The notes: generated by a model from the sequence alone, not told the origin. A stretch of DNA of 64,000 nucleotides from Carnegiea gigantea (GCA_029747015.1 JAKOGI010000355.1:124001-188000), one strand, 5' to 3'. Shown: positions 23,817 to 36,184, counted from the first letter of the stretch. A program made the numbers and translations.

Positions 23817-25337
23817 AATCACAGTTCTATTTTTTGGAACTCAAACTTACCACATCAACAAAAATTCTAATTTTTTTGAACTTGCATTTCATCACTTCTC
23901 CAACCCATGGAATTTCAATTACAATTATCTAATAAAAAAATTTATCATGGACCCACTTCATAACAACAATCCCTTTTTTTAATCATATAAAAATTATATA
24001 TTAATTCCAAAAAAAAAGAAAAAATCAAAAAATATATTAAAAAATAAAAAGCTTGCCTTTGTGGAACTGGGCAGAGTTCCACCACGCGTGACATTTAGAC
24101 CTGTCAGTTCGGGCGGGCGGGTTAAACACGGGTCGGGTGTATTCGGGTTTGGGTAAAATACGGGTCGGGTGTATTTCGGGTTCGGGTAAAATACGGGCAG
24201 GTGTATTTCGGTTTTACGGGTTTCGGATCAACCCAACGGGTTTAGAGCGCCTTTTCTGTGAGTTATTTTTCTTTTTCTAAAATCAAAAATTATGCATATT
24301 TATTACTCAAAATTGTTAGCATTTAATGAAAATGCATAATAATTGTAATTTCTCAAAAGAATATTAAAATATTCAAATATTTTATTATAATGTATGAACA
24401 TCTTGTATGGGCAGGTAAAGAATTAAGCCCACTTAATTTTAGATAGCTCGACCCGTACATTAAAAAAAAGTTAATAGTGGGTTGACCAGTTATTGGGCAG
24501 CCCGTCTAGAGCATTTTAATGTGTTGTAGCAGTTTCACCGCTAACAACCTATTTAATGATTTAATATTTTTATAACTAACCTACCAATGTCCAATCAGGT
24601 AAAACTTTGTCAATGGGCCGACCCCAATACGAATACGGCTAGTCTTTTTTCTACCGTTAGTATCATAGTTCAAGGCTAGTCAGAACGAAAATCAAATAAA
24701 ATTAAATAAAAGAAGTACAAGATATTATCTTGCAGTTATAACATCAAAAATTTAAATTATTACAAATTAATTAATTTTAAAAAAATTAGACAGATTTGTT
24801 TTACTACCTATAAATGGTATGACTTCCGCATCTTTAATACTTGTCTTCTTTTAAATTAACTTTGTTAAAAAGATTAGATAGTTATTCTATGCAATTTTAT
24901 ATCTACTTTTAACATTTTTTCATTTAAAAGTTGTGTACGGTTTTATTTTCAGATAATAAAGAAAAAAAAAAGGTTATTATTGTTTAATTTGTAAATAGAT
25001 GCGATAGTTATATAATGTCTTTTTAAAATACTCAATAAAAATGACTAACCATTATTGTTAAAAGAGATAAATTGGAGAAAAATAAAAAACCAAAGATATA
25101 ATGTTCGGGTCAAGCGGGCGGGTTCGGGTTTGACCCGCTAATTTGCGGGTTTTTCGGGTTCGGTTTATTTCGGGTTCGGGTCGAGAAAATCGTGTTCAAA
25201 ACCCAAAATTTTCGGGCGGGTTCGGGTCGGGTCAATTTTTGACAGGTCTAGTGACATTACTGTGACAAATGAATGGACATAAGACAAGTGTTAGGATGGG
25301 CCCTACATGCCAATTTTCTCACCCGCTGTGAATGCTC
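23817..25337. mobile_element. GAGCATTC-type MITE, interrupted by a hAT element
   Basis: Ends GAGCATTC... and ...GAATGCTC are flanked by TAA (23814-23816 and 25338-25340), as in Harbinger-like MITEs. Without the nested hAT element and its target duplication it is about 358 bp, close to the 383- and 385-bp copies at 42838 and 43224. Confidence 0.65.
24096..25250 (+). mobile_element. hAT-type non-autonomous element, 1155 bp, nested
   Basis: Perfect 11-bp terminal inverted repeats TAGACCTGTCA/TGACAGGTCTA and a perfect 8-bp target duplication GTGACATT (24088-24095 and 25251-25258). Subterminal regions are built of CGGGTTCGGGT-type repeats and the centre is AT-rich. There is no transposase. Block B has the uninterrupted site near 50600. 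Confidence 0.92.
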
Positions 25338-25806
25338 TAAGCGGGGTCACAATTGGGTCAAAACCGGTGGTCACAATAGAGAGCTTCAACCAAGTGTGTC
25401 TTTGAAGGGAGAAGCTGAAAGTTTGGGGACTCGGGGAGATAAAAACAGGGGAATAGGGGCAGGGGTCACAACGGGGCATGAGACTAGATAGCTCTATAAA
25501 TATTATGTTAACTACAAAAAGAATTTCAAATTCAAATCCAAGTCCAAATTGAAATCCATGAATACATTTGAAGAAAAATTACAAGGGTGCTCTATAATTT
25601 GAAATAAAACCCTCGGGTACAGAATGAGAGCTATTGGCAACACCTATATGATGAAGCTCTGTATCTTTATTCACATAAATAGGCAAGATTTATGGATGCC
25701 AACAAATTCAAACGGTACGGTGTTAGGATGATGCACCAAGAGATGGGTTCACATTAGACCATGTTTTTGCTTCCTTTGCACCAAAGAACTGTAAGTATGA
25801 TTAAAA

Positions 25807-28800
25807 CTATGGAATAGGATGAACGAGCACTGAAACAACTTTGTGCATGATGGTATTAGTAACGTGAGTATAGCCGTCGTTTCTGTCTTTGTACATGACA
25901 TTCGCCATTCGAGCAAAGTTAAGAGGCCGATCCAAACAAGGCTTCGGGACCTCGTACGGTTGAAGCAGTGCCTGGTTTACATCCTTCCAAGCATCTTCCA
26001 CTTGCTTTTCGAGCACTTCATATGCTTGTTTCTCATCCTTAATGTCGTGCTGCTTCATGTAGCATTCGACAGAAGAGGCTACATGATCTCGGCTGCTTTG
26101 CTCATACTGCATGCAAATATTTGTTTTAAATTGTAGAGTTAAGTAAATCTATGTAAGACCGTCTTCAAGTTTAGATGTTTATCAAATATTTAAGATTGAA
26201 GAGTCTAAATGAATCATACCACAAAATGAAAAATATAAATTTTGACGATTACAATAATTCAGAGTAGGAGGGTACCTTGTGGCCTCCAACGTCATTCATG
26301 AGCCTGAAGATGATAGCAGAAGCCTTTACAGGTTTAGGCATAGGATTTTGGGACACCCATTCGAAAGCCTCCTCGTTTGCAGTCTTTCTCATGCCAAGAT
26401 ATGACCCTACAACTCCCACAACATGCCCCATAGACTCCAAGGCAATTTTCAAGTGCTCATCGTATGTGGGAATATATTTTTCGTGGCACCATTTTGCTTC
26501 TTGAAACCATGCTTTGGTGTTGCGTTTCATCTATCCAACAGGGGAAAAGGAAAAAAAAAATTCATGAGTGTGTATTAATGGCTGCATTCTTGTGTAATCT
26601 GCAGAGAATATACAGATGCTTGAACTTACCTGCTTTCTTGCGTAATCTACAGAGAATGACCTCCCTTGTTTGGCTAGTTGTTGCTCAAAATCATCAAAAG
26701 TTTCAAGAACGGCTTGATAACTACATCTAATATCCTCCGGAAGGTCACATATGCAGCTGTATTCCCACCTGAAATCAATCGATCATAACTTAGACAAGAA
26801 AGGCGCAGCTAGCTAGCTTTTTAATGAGCTGAACCACAACGCCAACGCGTCGGAAAGCTGACCTGTTAATGGCTTGAGTGAGGAGGTCCAGTGATTCAAA
26901 GGTGCCATAAGCATCATATGTGTCATCCATCATTTGAATTATCAGGATCATCTTGGCTAATATTACGCGGGCAGATGAGTATTGAGGTTCATAATAGGTA
27001 CCAAGTGCCCAAAAATAGGCCTCTATTGATCTGTCTCTGGCGTATGGTATCTTTGCATGGATGCGTTTCCACCACCTGATTCAACACGTCGGCATATATA
27101 TATAAGATCAGTATGATCTGATTAATGGTAATGATGCCTATTACGGCAATGAGCGCTTTTCTTTTTTGAGCTAAGTAAGGATAGTGAGCTGGGGTGTTGG
27201 CTAGTAGGTTGTCTAACGATATGACTCGTTGGGTGCGTAGGGGCATTACAACTTGAATATGAAATCCAATGTGACTACGTGGGTATCATACCGTGCAACG
27301 TCAATAAGTTCTTGTTGATGCAATGATTGTTGCAGATTGAAATCCAATTTCGCAAATCTGAGTAGGGTTGTGCTGTGTGACGGCTCCTGCTCATAGGAGC
27401 AAGTGTGATATCTGGCCTCGATTGCAGTTATGCCTTTGTGGAGGGGTTGATGAAGTGCATGAGCCACTTGTTCAGCCAAAGGAGAAATCAACTTGGTCAC
27501 CATAGATTTAAGATACGTTGTTGTAAATTCAGCGGCTTCGTCAAGAATAGTTTCTTCATGAATTCTAACATGAGAAGCCTCGTACAAGCTTAGAATGTCC
27601 CTCAACTCTCCCTTGAAACCTCCTTCATCGTCCTTAGACTTCTTGAACACGTCTGTGCAACGTATGTATATTACAACGTTATTAGTTTTGTTGTTTGTGC
27701 AAATAATCAAAAATAAATAAATAAAGTGTAGGCCCTTAATTGGACTGGTAAGGAGCAGTTGACCAATACCACTAACATCCTAAACTTTTTTACGAGAGGT
27801 TGACCCTTTGGTTCATAAAATTAATGATAGGGTAGCTTATTTTTTATATAGAGATGATACATTTTCATTCGTTTTATTTTCATAATAAAACATTCCTTGT
27901 CGTAGTACATGATTAATTGACAGAAATTTTGTACATTTATTTATTTTATTGGGACGGTAAATTTGGCACCTTTGACCCCTATCTCCATGGAACTAAATAG
28001 AGCTAAATGACTTCAAAGAAAGTTTAAACCGAAAGACTTAATTGGATGCCGAGCGCATCTCTGTGTTAGGAGAATTATAAACCAGCTACATTTCGATTAT
28101 TAAAAAGATGAAAAAAACGGAGCCAATTTTATCGGTCAATTTTTCATTATTATCTTTTTGGAAAATAAATTACCGGAGGATGCATGAAAACCATGTTGTC
28201 GTAGGATACGAAATCGGAGAGAGATGTAGTAGAGGTCATCCTGGTCATGATGTATTGCATGAAGTTGCTGCAAAGCCTCCTCAATCTCCTCCTCAAAATG
28301 ATATGCCACTCCGAGACGTTCTATTGTATCGATCAATTCAAGCTGCTCTTTTGGCTTGTTAGAGCTTTCCAACAACTCCATTTTTATCAACTCTTTGAGC
28401 TCTTTTATATCTTGCTCCATTTGTCCTCGGATTTCCTAAAATAATTAATATATAGGATTACATATAGAAAACTAATTAATTATTAGGATCGAATGACGAG
28501 TTAATTTAAATCCAAAAATCCAACATCACATTTGTGTTGTATATACAAAGGGTTAAGACAGGAAGGAAAAATGAACTTTAATGTGGCAGATAATTAATGA
28601 GTCTAAAAAGAAGATGATGTTGTAAGCAAAACTCTTTTAAGAAGTCGTATTCAGGATAATAATATACCCTATTGGTACAGTTAGGTTCAAAAAATTCTAT
28701 TCGTATAATTCTATTTGTATAATAATATATCTTTGGACCGATTTATTCCCAACAATATGTACAAAAAATAAATAGGACCAAAGGTAGGACCATCAATATT

Positions 28801-29809
28801 GTTTCTGAACGTGACATCAAATTATAGACATCGAAACCCCCAACGGCTGCATTATTCGCATCCAGAAATCCACGTAATTACGGACATCCAAAGGAGTATC
28901 ACATTTTGGCCGAAGGGAGACGACCCTTAAATACAAGGGCGAACCACTTGTGTTAAAGAGAAAAAAATCTGCACTATTTTCTCCCCTTCTTTTTTTGGTT
29001 ATTTTACACACAAATCTTTACATATGTGCAGATATCAATTAATTAGAAATTAATCAAATGATTTCATTTAAGAAAAAGATATACCAAGAAAAGAGCCTGT
29101 TCCCAATAACAATATGCGAAAATATCTAGTTTCATTTTTTTTTTTTTGTAATGAGACCAGTAATTTCTTTTGAAGACAGCGCATTTTAGTTACAACAACA
29201 ACAGTTCCCAGTGTGGATCCCGCTGTCGCTGGGTATAGCACATTTTAGTTAATATTAGAAAATTTCTTTTTACCCTTTCGTTCCCATTGTTAGTGTCATA
29301 CTTTCCATTTTGATCTGTCACATAAAACTATCATACTTATTTACTTAAATTAGAATATCGATTTATTAAACAATTTTAAATTCGTGCTAGAAACCATGAC
29401 CGGTAAGATTAATTTTGAAATTTTATGTTTTTTACATGGGTCCATTTTATCAAGTAACACACTTCTGAAAATGCGTGTTTAATTTTTTTCAACCATAACA
29501 ATGACACTGGGACGAAGAGTGCATCATATAACATTTCCCTCCGATTAAGATACTCTTTCGTAGAGTTCAATAAGTACTTGTGAACGGACAACTAATGCGT
29601 TCCACTAAAAACACGACTTCTGTCAGAGTTAAGAGAGTCCCAATAATAAACATATAATAACATAAAAACGCAATTTAAGTTATATACAGAAGCAAGACTA
29701 CCTGAGGAAGCGGACTTAGAGTGAAAATGTGTTCCCCCCAACGGCACGGATGAAACACAGGCACGGCAGTCGTTTCATTCTTTGTGGCAACAGCATCGTA
29801 AGTCGACAT
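25807..29809 (-). CDS. Terpene synthase TPS-A, seven exons, 545 aa
   Basis: Exons in coding order are 29702-29809, 28174-28435, 27292-27652, 26863-27075, 26630-26768, 26276-26530 and 25807-26106. All introns are GT-AG and the spliced frame is open (1638 nt). The N-terminal domain (PF01397 type) spans exons 1-3, with HPCRWGE near residue 20 and [20 protein letters not shown] in exon 2. The catalytic class I domain follows with RDR (257-259), the Mg-binding DDTYD (294-298) and the second metal site NDVGGHKYE (440-448; N440, G444, E448). Length, seven exons and the lack of a plastid transit peptide fit a cytosolic sesquiterpene synthase (TPS-a clade) acting on farnesyl diphosphate; the product cannot be predicted. 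The usual N-terminal RR(x)8W motif is not recognisable. A copia element lies 197 bp upstream. Confidence 0.92.
29182..29251. mobile_element. 48-bp retroposed SINE-like fragment in TPS-A intron 1
   Basis: A 48-bp insert (29193-29240) rich in ACAACAACAAC and GTGTGGATCCCGCTG is flanked by an 11-bp repeat CATTTTAGTTA (29182-29192 and 29241-29251). The related intron relic near 40210 has one such site and no insert. TPS-B carries the same insert. Confidence 0.65.
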
Positions 29810-29903
29810 GTTATCAAGCCTAATTAAGTATTAATCTCTCAATAGGAAGGATCTGATCTTTTTTAATTTCTTTGGGTGATATATATGAGCTTCCTACACC
29901 ACC

Positions 29904-29911
29904 TATTTATA
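29904..29911 (-). promoter_or_regulatory. Candidate TATA box of TPS-A
   Basis: TATAAATA on the minus strand begins 102 nt before the ATG at 29809 and is conserved in TPS-B. It lies between the coding region and the copia insertion point, so the core promoter is intact. Confidence 0.6.
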
Positions 29912-30001
29912 CTCAAAAACATGATTATTTTTCATGGCCCAATCCTCTTTAATTTTTTTTGGCACCAGCCAAAAAAAAAGGGGAAAGAAAAAAGATGATT
30001 A

Positions 30002-30006
30002 GCATT
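30002..30006. repeat. Target site duplication GCATT (left)
   Basis: GCATT here and at 36185-36189 flank the copia element. TPS-B has one GCATT at the equivalent place (about 55130-55134), the empty site. Confidence 0.95.
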
Positions 30007-30382
30007 TGTTGATCAATTCTTAAACATAAAAGATATAAATCAGGAATTAAATCATGTGTACCTGATAATCCTGTAAACGTGGTTAGGGATGAGGCCATGA
30101 TTCTCACGCAGATCGAGTTCCCGTTTAGGGTGTATCGTTATGATGGCTAAGGTGAGGATGAGACTCACGAGAATAGAGAGGCAGAGAGGAGGCGTAAGAT
30201 TGGTATCTTGATCTCTGCCTAATACCTCTATTTATATACACCCAAGGGGAAACCCTAATTAGGTCATAAGGGTAATTACGTCCATCAAATAATTACCAAA
30301 TAAATACGTAGGGTATTTATTAGGTCAATGATCAATTAATTAGATAAATGATAACTCAGGCCACATAAAAACGTGTCCAACA
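30007..30382 (-). repeat. 3' LTR of the complete copia element
   Basis: 376 bp, TGTTG...CAACA, no difference visible from 35809-36184. A TATATAAATA box at 30229-30238 (minus strand) faces TPS-A, about 420 bp before its ATG. Confidence 0.95.
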
Positions 30383-30399
30383 TTCTCCCACTTGGCCGA
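30383..30399 (-). other. Polypurine tract next to the 3' LTR
   Basis: On the minus strand CCAAGTGGGAGAA immediately precedes the LTR. This is the usual plus-strand priming site. Confidence 0.7.
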
Positions 30400-30711
30400 G
30401 TAATCATTTATGATGAGTATTAGATAAGTCTGATCAGATTTTAATACTCATTTTAGTTCTAAACCGAAATTGTAGCAGAGAAATACAGTCATTGAATCGA
30501 TATTCAATTCAAGACCCCCATTAATCATACTACAATACCAAATTTAAAACTTAAATAAGCTAAGGATCAAATTGACAATTAAACCCATAAGATTATTTTG
30601 TACATAAATGTTGTCTATATGTCTTTAGGCATGCGTAGACACATTCAGAGACAAAACAAACAAAACAATGAGGAAATTTTATTATTAAATGCAAGCAAGT
30701 ACAATATGCAA

Positions 30712-33700
30712 CTAAATGAGGTCTTTAGATAACCCCATCTTCGAAACATGTTCTTCGAAAATCTTAGGAGGGAGACCTTTAGTCATCGGATCCGCAAGCA
30801 TATTCTTAGTACTTATATGCTCAATACAAAGTTTATTTTCCTTAACTCGCTCACGTACGAACAAGTACTTTGTATCAAGATATAAAGCAGCGCCAGTCGA
30901 ACTGTTACTGTTCGAGAAACTAACGGCGGCTGAGTTATCACAATAAAGCTTCAATGGTCGAGAGATGGAATTAACTACTTTGAGTCCAGTGATAAGGTTT
31001 CTGAGCAACATTCCATGACAGGTTGCGTTGTACAGCGCAATGTATTCTGCCATCATCGTAGAAGTTGCAGTCAACTCTTGCTTATGACTCTTCCACGAGA
31101 TAGGTCCGCCAGCTAACATAAAGATATACCCTGAAGTGGATTTCTTGTCATCTTTGCACTTAGCAAAGTCAGAATCAGAATAACCAACCACTTCTAAATT
31201 ATCACTCCTTCTGTAAGTCAGTTTATAGTCTTTTGTCCCTTGTAGATATCGAAGAACTTTCTTAGCTGCTTTCCAGTGATCAAGACCAGGATTGGTCTGA
31301 TAACGACCTAACATTCCAGCAATGTAAGCGATATCTGGACGAGTACAGACTTGTGCATACATAAGGCTTCCTACTACTGACGCATAAGGTATCATTCTCA
31401 TCTGTTCTTTTTCAACCTCTGTTTTCGGACATTGAAATAAACCGAAAACATCTCCCTTAACTACTGGAGCCACAGAAGGAGAGCAATGTTGCATGTTATA
31501 ACGTGTAAGGACACGCTCAATGTAAGCCTTTTGAGATAATCCCAAAATACCATTGACTCTATCTCGGTGTATTTCGATGCCAATAACATAAGAAGCCTCC
31601 CCGAGATCTTTCATGTCAAAATTACGCGAGAGTAAGCGCTTGGACTCATGCAACATGTCTAAACTATTACTTGCCAATAGAATGTCATCTACGTAAAGGA
31701 CAAGTATAGTAAAGTTGCTCCTACTCATCTTGAGGTAGGCACATTGATCCACTTGATTCTTTATGAAACCTTCTGACTTCAAGACTTGATGCAACTTTAG
31801 GTACCATTGACGTGATGCCTGCTTCAACCCGTATATGGATTTTTTTTAGCTTACAGACTAAGTGCTCTTGACCTTCAGATTTGAATCCTTCGGGTTATTT
31901 CATGAACACTTCTTCATCCAAATCGCCATTAAGGAAAGCGGTTTTGACATCCATCTGATGTAGCTCTAAATCAAAATGAGCTACAAGGGCCATAACAATT
32001 CTTAAGGAATCCTTTCGAGAGACAGGAGAAAAGGTCTCTTGATAGTCAATTCCCTCTTTCTGAGTGTAGCCCTTTGCAACCAATCTCGCTTTGTAGCGTT
32101 CAATGTTTCCATTCGGGTCCAGTTTTGTTTTGAAGACCCATTTACATCCTACGGGTTTGACACCGTTGGGTAATTCAACCAAATCCCAAACATCATTTTT
32201 CTTCATGGAGTCAAGCTCTTCAATCATGGCTTTACTCCATTCGGAAGACTGATCACTGTTAATGGCTTCATTATAAGAGGTAGGATCAGTAAACTTTCCA
32301 GCATCCATTTCTGCTTCAGTCAGGTAGGTAACATAATCATCAAAGTTAGTAGGCCTTTTAGACCTAGATGACCTCCTGAGCAAATTTTCAGGTTGAGCAT
32401 TGGCGGCATTGTCTTGATGGTTATCATTTGAGGTGTCTTCATTTCCAGGTACATTAGGAGTAGGAGGTGGTGCAGTGTCCTGCGGATTGGCATTGAGTAC
32501 AAAAGGAGTAATTGGAGGTAAAGTAATCGACAAGTCTCTCCCTCCCGCGTCTTGTACTTCTAGCAATTCATCATAAGGGTTTTCACTGCTCCCACTGACC
32601 TTAAAATCTTCAAGGAAATGAGCATCTTTGGTTTCTACAATGCGAGTGACATGGGAAGGACAATAAAATCTGTAACCTTTTGAGTGAGAAGGATAACCAA
32701 TGAAGTAGCAAGTTACAGTTTTCATGTCGAGTTTCTTCAAGAAGGGATTATAAAGTTTAGCTTCGGCAAGACAACCCCATACTTTCATATATCTTAGACT
32801 CGGTTTCCTTCCTGTCCAGAGTTCATAAGGAGTTTTAGGGACAGCTTTAGAAGGAACCCTATTGAGTATATGAACAGCTGTTTTTAAGGCCTCGGTCCAG
32901 AGAAATAGAGGTAAACCTGAGTTGGCTAACATACTGCGTACCATGTCCATTAGGGTCTTATTTCTTCTCTCAGCAACACGTTCTGTTGAGGAGTACCAGG
33001 CATGGTATATTGGTTTACAATCCCCTGGGCCTTGCAAAACTCATAAAATGGACCAGGAGCTTGACCCACATCAGTATGTCTACCATAATATTCACCTCCT
33101 CTATCTGATCTTACAACTTTTATCTGACGATCAAGTTGTTTTTCAACTTCAGTTTTATAATCTTTAAAAGTTGTAAGTGATTCAGATTTTTCCTTAATGA
33201 GATACAAGTACATATAACGAGAATAATCATCAATATAAGTGATAAATGAGTTATGTCCAGTTATTCCAGTGATAGAGTAAGGACCACTAATGTCAGTGTG
33301 AATGAGCTCTAATAAATTAGAACTCCTTGTGGCACCTTTCTTATTCACTGATGTCATTTTACCTTTAAGGCATTTGACACATGTTCCAAAATCATTGAAA
33401 TCGAGAGATGGTAACACTTCATTCTTCACGAGTCTAGATAGACGTTCTCGTGAAATGTGGCCTAAGCGTTGATGCCACAACATGGATGAAGTTTCTAAGT
33501 CTCGTTTTCGTTTTCTCTTTGTTAGTGTCTGATTGATATTATATGACAACAAAGATTTGGAAAAATCATCATCTAGTTCTAATTTATAGAGACCACCATC
33601 CAGAAAACCATGACCAAACACTTGAGAATTGAAACTAATAGTAAGTCTGCCATGACCATGAGAAACATCAAAACCGTCTATGTCTAACTTTGGTCCTGAT

Positions 33701-34857
33701 ACTAAATTCCGAGTAATCTCAGGAATATATAAGGTATCATAAAGTTTAATACATAAACCAGTTTTCATTATTAATTCTAAGGTTCCCATGGCTTCGACAG
33801 CTAATTCTGTTCCATTCCCCAGCTTAAGTGTTCTTCGGTTTCTTTCCAGCTTCTGGATTGTAAGGAATCCCTGAAGTGAGTTGGTTACATGAACCATAGA
33901 ACCAGAGTCAAACCACCATGTATTAGTTGGAACATTTAAATTAAAGGACTCAAGTATCATGTAAAGATGATTACCTTTCTTCGTCAGCCACTCTTTAAAG
34001 TCTTGGCAGTCTTTCTGTCTATGTCCTTCCTTGCGGCAGAACTTGCAGTAAGACTTCCCTTTGGAGTTCTTAGAGCTGGAAGAAGCACTTGCATCACGTT
34101 TCTGGACTTTAGAAACTTCCTTCTTATCGACATTTCTCTTCCTCTTCTTTGGATTAGTGGTCATGAGGTAAGCCACATCAGGTTTGTCCAGCTTCAGACG
34201 CTCTTCTTCTTGTACGCACATAGCAATCAACTCATTCATCGACCACTTGACCTTCTGGGTGTTGTAGTTGACCTTGAAAGCTTCAAAAGATGCAGGAAGA
34301 GAAGTCATTATGAAGTGCACCAGAAAACCTTCACTGATCTCCATGTCTAATCCCTTGAGCTTGCGGGCCATGTCGTTCATCATCATGATGTGCTCACGAA
34401 TGCCGCTATTCCCGTCATATTTTGTAGTCACCATCTTCAAAATAAGAGTACTAGCATGTGCCTTAGAAGTTGCTTTGAATTGTTCCTCCACGGAAGCCAG
34501 ATATGTTTTAGCATTAGATGAATCTGGAATAGCTCCCCTGATGATTATGCTGATGGAATTTTTAATAAGCATAAGAGCCATTCTGTCGCACCTCTCCCAT
34601 CTCTCATGTACTATTTTATCTTCAGCAGTACTTTTATCAGTGAGGGCAGGAGGGGCAGGCTCTCTCAGTGCATAATCAAAATCCAACATGCCAAGAGTTA
34701 GCATCAGTGAATCTTTCCATGAAGAAAAATTAGCACCGTTCAAGGTCTCAATTCCCATATTTGGGGCTGATAATGGATTCAGATGAGAGAAATAAGACAC
34801 AAAATTAAAGAAGAAGTTAAGAGGTAATGAACTAAGGCTGGCGAAGTTAAGGACCAT
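30712..34857 (-). pseudogene. Copia gag-pol with three disabling lesions
   Basis: The start is one of the Mets at 34857 or 34758. In order: gag of the UBN2 type; a zinc knuckle CKFCRKEGHRQKDC; protease with DSGSMVH (usually DSGA-type); integrase with its HHCC zinc-binding region, HTDISGPY and VRSDRGGEY; reverse transcriptase with YVDDILLAS; and RNase H with YSDSDFAKCKDDKKSTSGY. Three breaks are seen relative to the family: a one-base deletion near 32978 just after the integrase PQQN, a glutamine-to-stop change at 31895-31897, and an extra A in the A-run at 31840-31847. Otherwise the frame is long and clean, as expected of a young copy. Confidence 0.9.
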
Positions 34858-35006
34858 TATATAGTAATGAAGCTGTGATAATAGTCTATTATAACACCAA
34901 AATAATAGACTAAATTTAATTCTACTCAAACAAATGGCTTTCACTTTGGTTATGACCACTTATTTAAGTATTATGAATAATAAAATAATGATGTGCAATT
35001 TGAATG

Positions 35007-35234
35007 TAACACATCACCTTTGGGCAGAAGTGAAACATTTAAATTTTAATGCACATATATATTTAGTTCGCAGTACACAATTATAACACATCATCTTTGG
35101 ACAGAAAGGAAATATTATGTATTTAAGGCGAGTGTCATGCAAATATCTATGTAAGGATATGCACTAAATGACAATGCTTAATAAGGCTTGAAATAAATTT
35201 CACAAATGTTACACATCACCTTTGGGCAGAAGTG
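35007..35234 (-). repeat. Three copies of a ~26-bp motif in the copia leader
   Basis: ACACATCACCTTTGGGCAGA and close variants occur at about 35007-35032, 35084-35109 and 35209-35234, spaced 77 and 125 bp, between the primer binding site and gag. The middle copy has several substitutions. Function unknown. Confidence 0.85.
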
Positions 35235-35793
35235 TACTCTAAGGTATTGTTCAAGTCAAGCAAAATAAATCAATTTAACTAATCATAAAATGAATTTTAT
35301 TTAAGATTAGTCAAATGACTTATAAATTTAATGTTAATAATTAATTAACCGCAAAAGTTAAAGCGATTCGGGCGGGGCTACAAAAAAATTTGGGGACCCA
35401 TTGAAATTGATTTAATTAAAAGGCGTATAAGGCAAGAGATTTTCAAGTAAAAAGATTTAACCTTTTCAATGGTATTTTAGCATATCCCTTACTTAGTTTT
35501 GCTATTCTAGGTAAAATAAATTCATAAATAAGGAAATAGAATATATTATGCAAAAGTGAGATATGCCATACAATTTAAGGAAACACAATTATATTCCAAA
35601 ACAAATACCAGAATTAGAAGATTTCATCAAAATAAGGATGAACACTTCAAATAATTCATCACAAATTATACTTGCTGATATTCGAAGCATAAGAAAGTAA
35701 TTTTATGGATTAATTCCGAAAAACTTAGATCTTAATTTTAAGGAAAAGTAATGCTGATGTCCGAAAATAAAAAGAATTGATTCATCAACATAA

Positions 35794-35806
35794 GGCTCTG
35801 ATACCA
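35794..35806 (-). other. Primer binding site of the complete copia element
   Basis: TGGTATCAGAGCC on the minus strand, 2 bp inside the 5' LTR, matches the initiator-methionine tRNA 3' end as used by plant copia elements. Confidence 0.9.
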
Positions 35807-35808
35807 TA

Positions 35809-36184
35809 TGTTGATCAATTCTTAAACATAAAAGATATAAATCAGGAATTAAATCATGTGTACCTGATAATCCTGTAAACGTGGTTAGGGATGAGGCCAT
35901 GATTCTCACGCAGATCGAGTTCCCGTTTAGGGTGTATCGTTATGATGGCTAAGGTGAGGATGAGACTCACGAGAATAGAGAGGCAGAGAGGAGGCGTAAG
36001 ATTGGTATCTTGATCTCTGCCTAATACCTCTATTTATATACACCCAAGGGGAAACCCTAATTAGGTCATAAGGGTAATTACGTCCATCAAATAATTACCA
36101 AATAAATACGTAGGGTATTTATTAGGTCAATGATCAATTAATTAGATAAATGATAACTCAGGCCACATAAAAACGTGTCCAACA
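35809..36184 (-). repeat. 5' LTR of the complete copia element
   Basis: 376 bp with no visible difference from the 3' LTR. The TATA box TATATAAATA lies at 36031-36040 (minus strand) and would start the element's own transcript. Confidence 0.95.

Larger units (their letters stand above)
22882..25524. repeat. Left flank of duplicated block A (about 90% identical to 49430-50645)
   Basis: Colinear with 49430-50645 at roughly 90% identity by eye over the first 360 bp. Block A has an extra hAT element (24096-25250) and about 215 bp (about 25306-25520) missing from block B. Confidence 0.8.
30007..36184 (-). mobile_element. Complete Ty1/copia element, 6178 bp, recent insertion
   Basis: It has two 376-bp LTRs with no difference visible by eye, a perfect 5-bp GCATT duplication, a primer binding site, a polypurine tract and one gag-pol region in copia order. 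The identical LTRs mean a recent insertion. It sits upstream of TPS-A in the same transcriptional orientation and is absent from the TPS-B copy. Its pol gene carries three disabling lesions, so movement would have needed proteins from another copy unless the lesions arose later or are sequence errors. Confidence 0.96.

Noticed and set aside
23627..23818. Small minus-strand coding frame at the right end of the hAT element
   Set aside because: It overlaps the terminal repeat and subterminal CGGGT repeats, and similar frames appear wherever these repeats occur.
25843..27079. Plus-strand frames across the TPS exons, duplicated in both blocks
   Set aside because: They are antisense shadows of the minus-strand TPS exons. 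They recur in block B only because the TPS gene is duplicated.
30712..34959. Three separate host genes in the copia element
   Set aside because: They are consecutive domains of one gag-pol separated by two frameshifts and one stop, inside matching LTRs.
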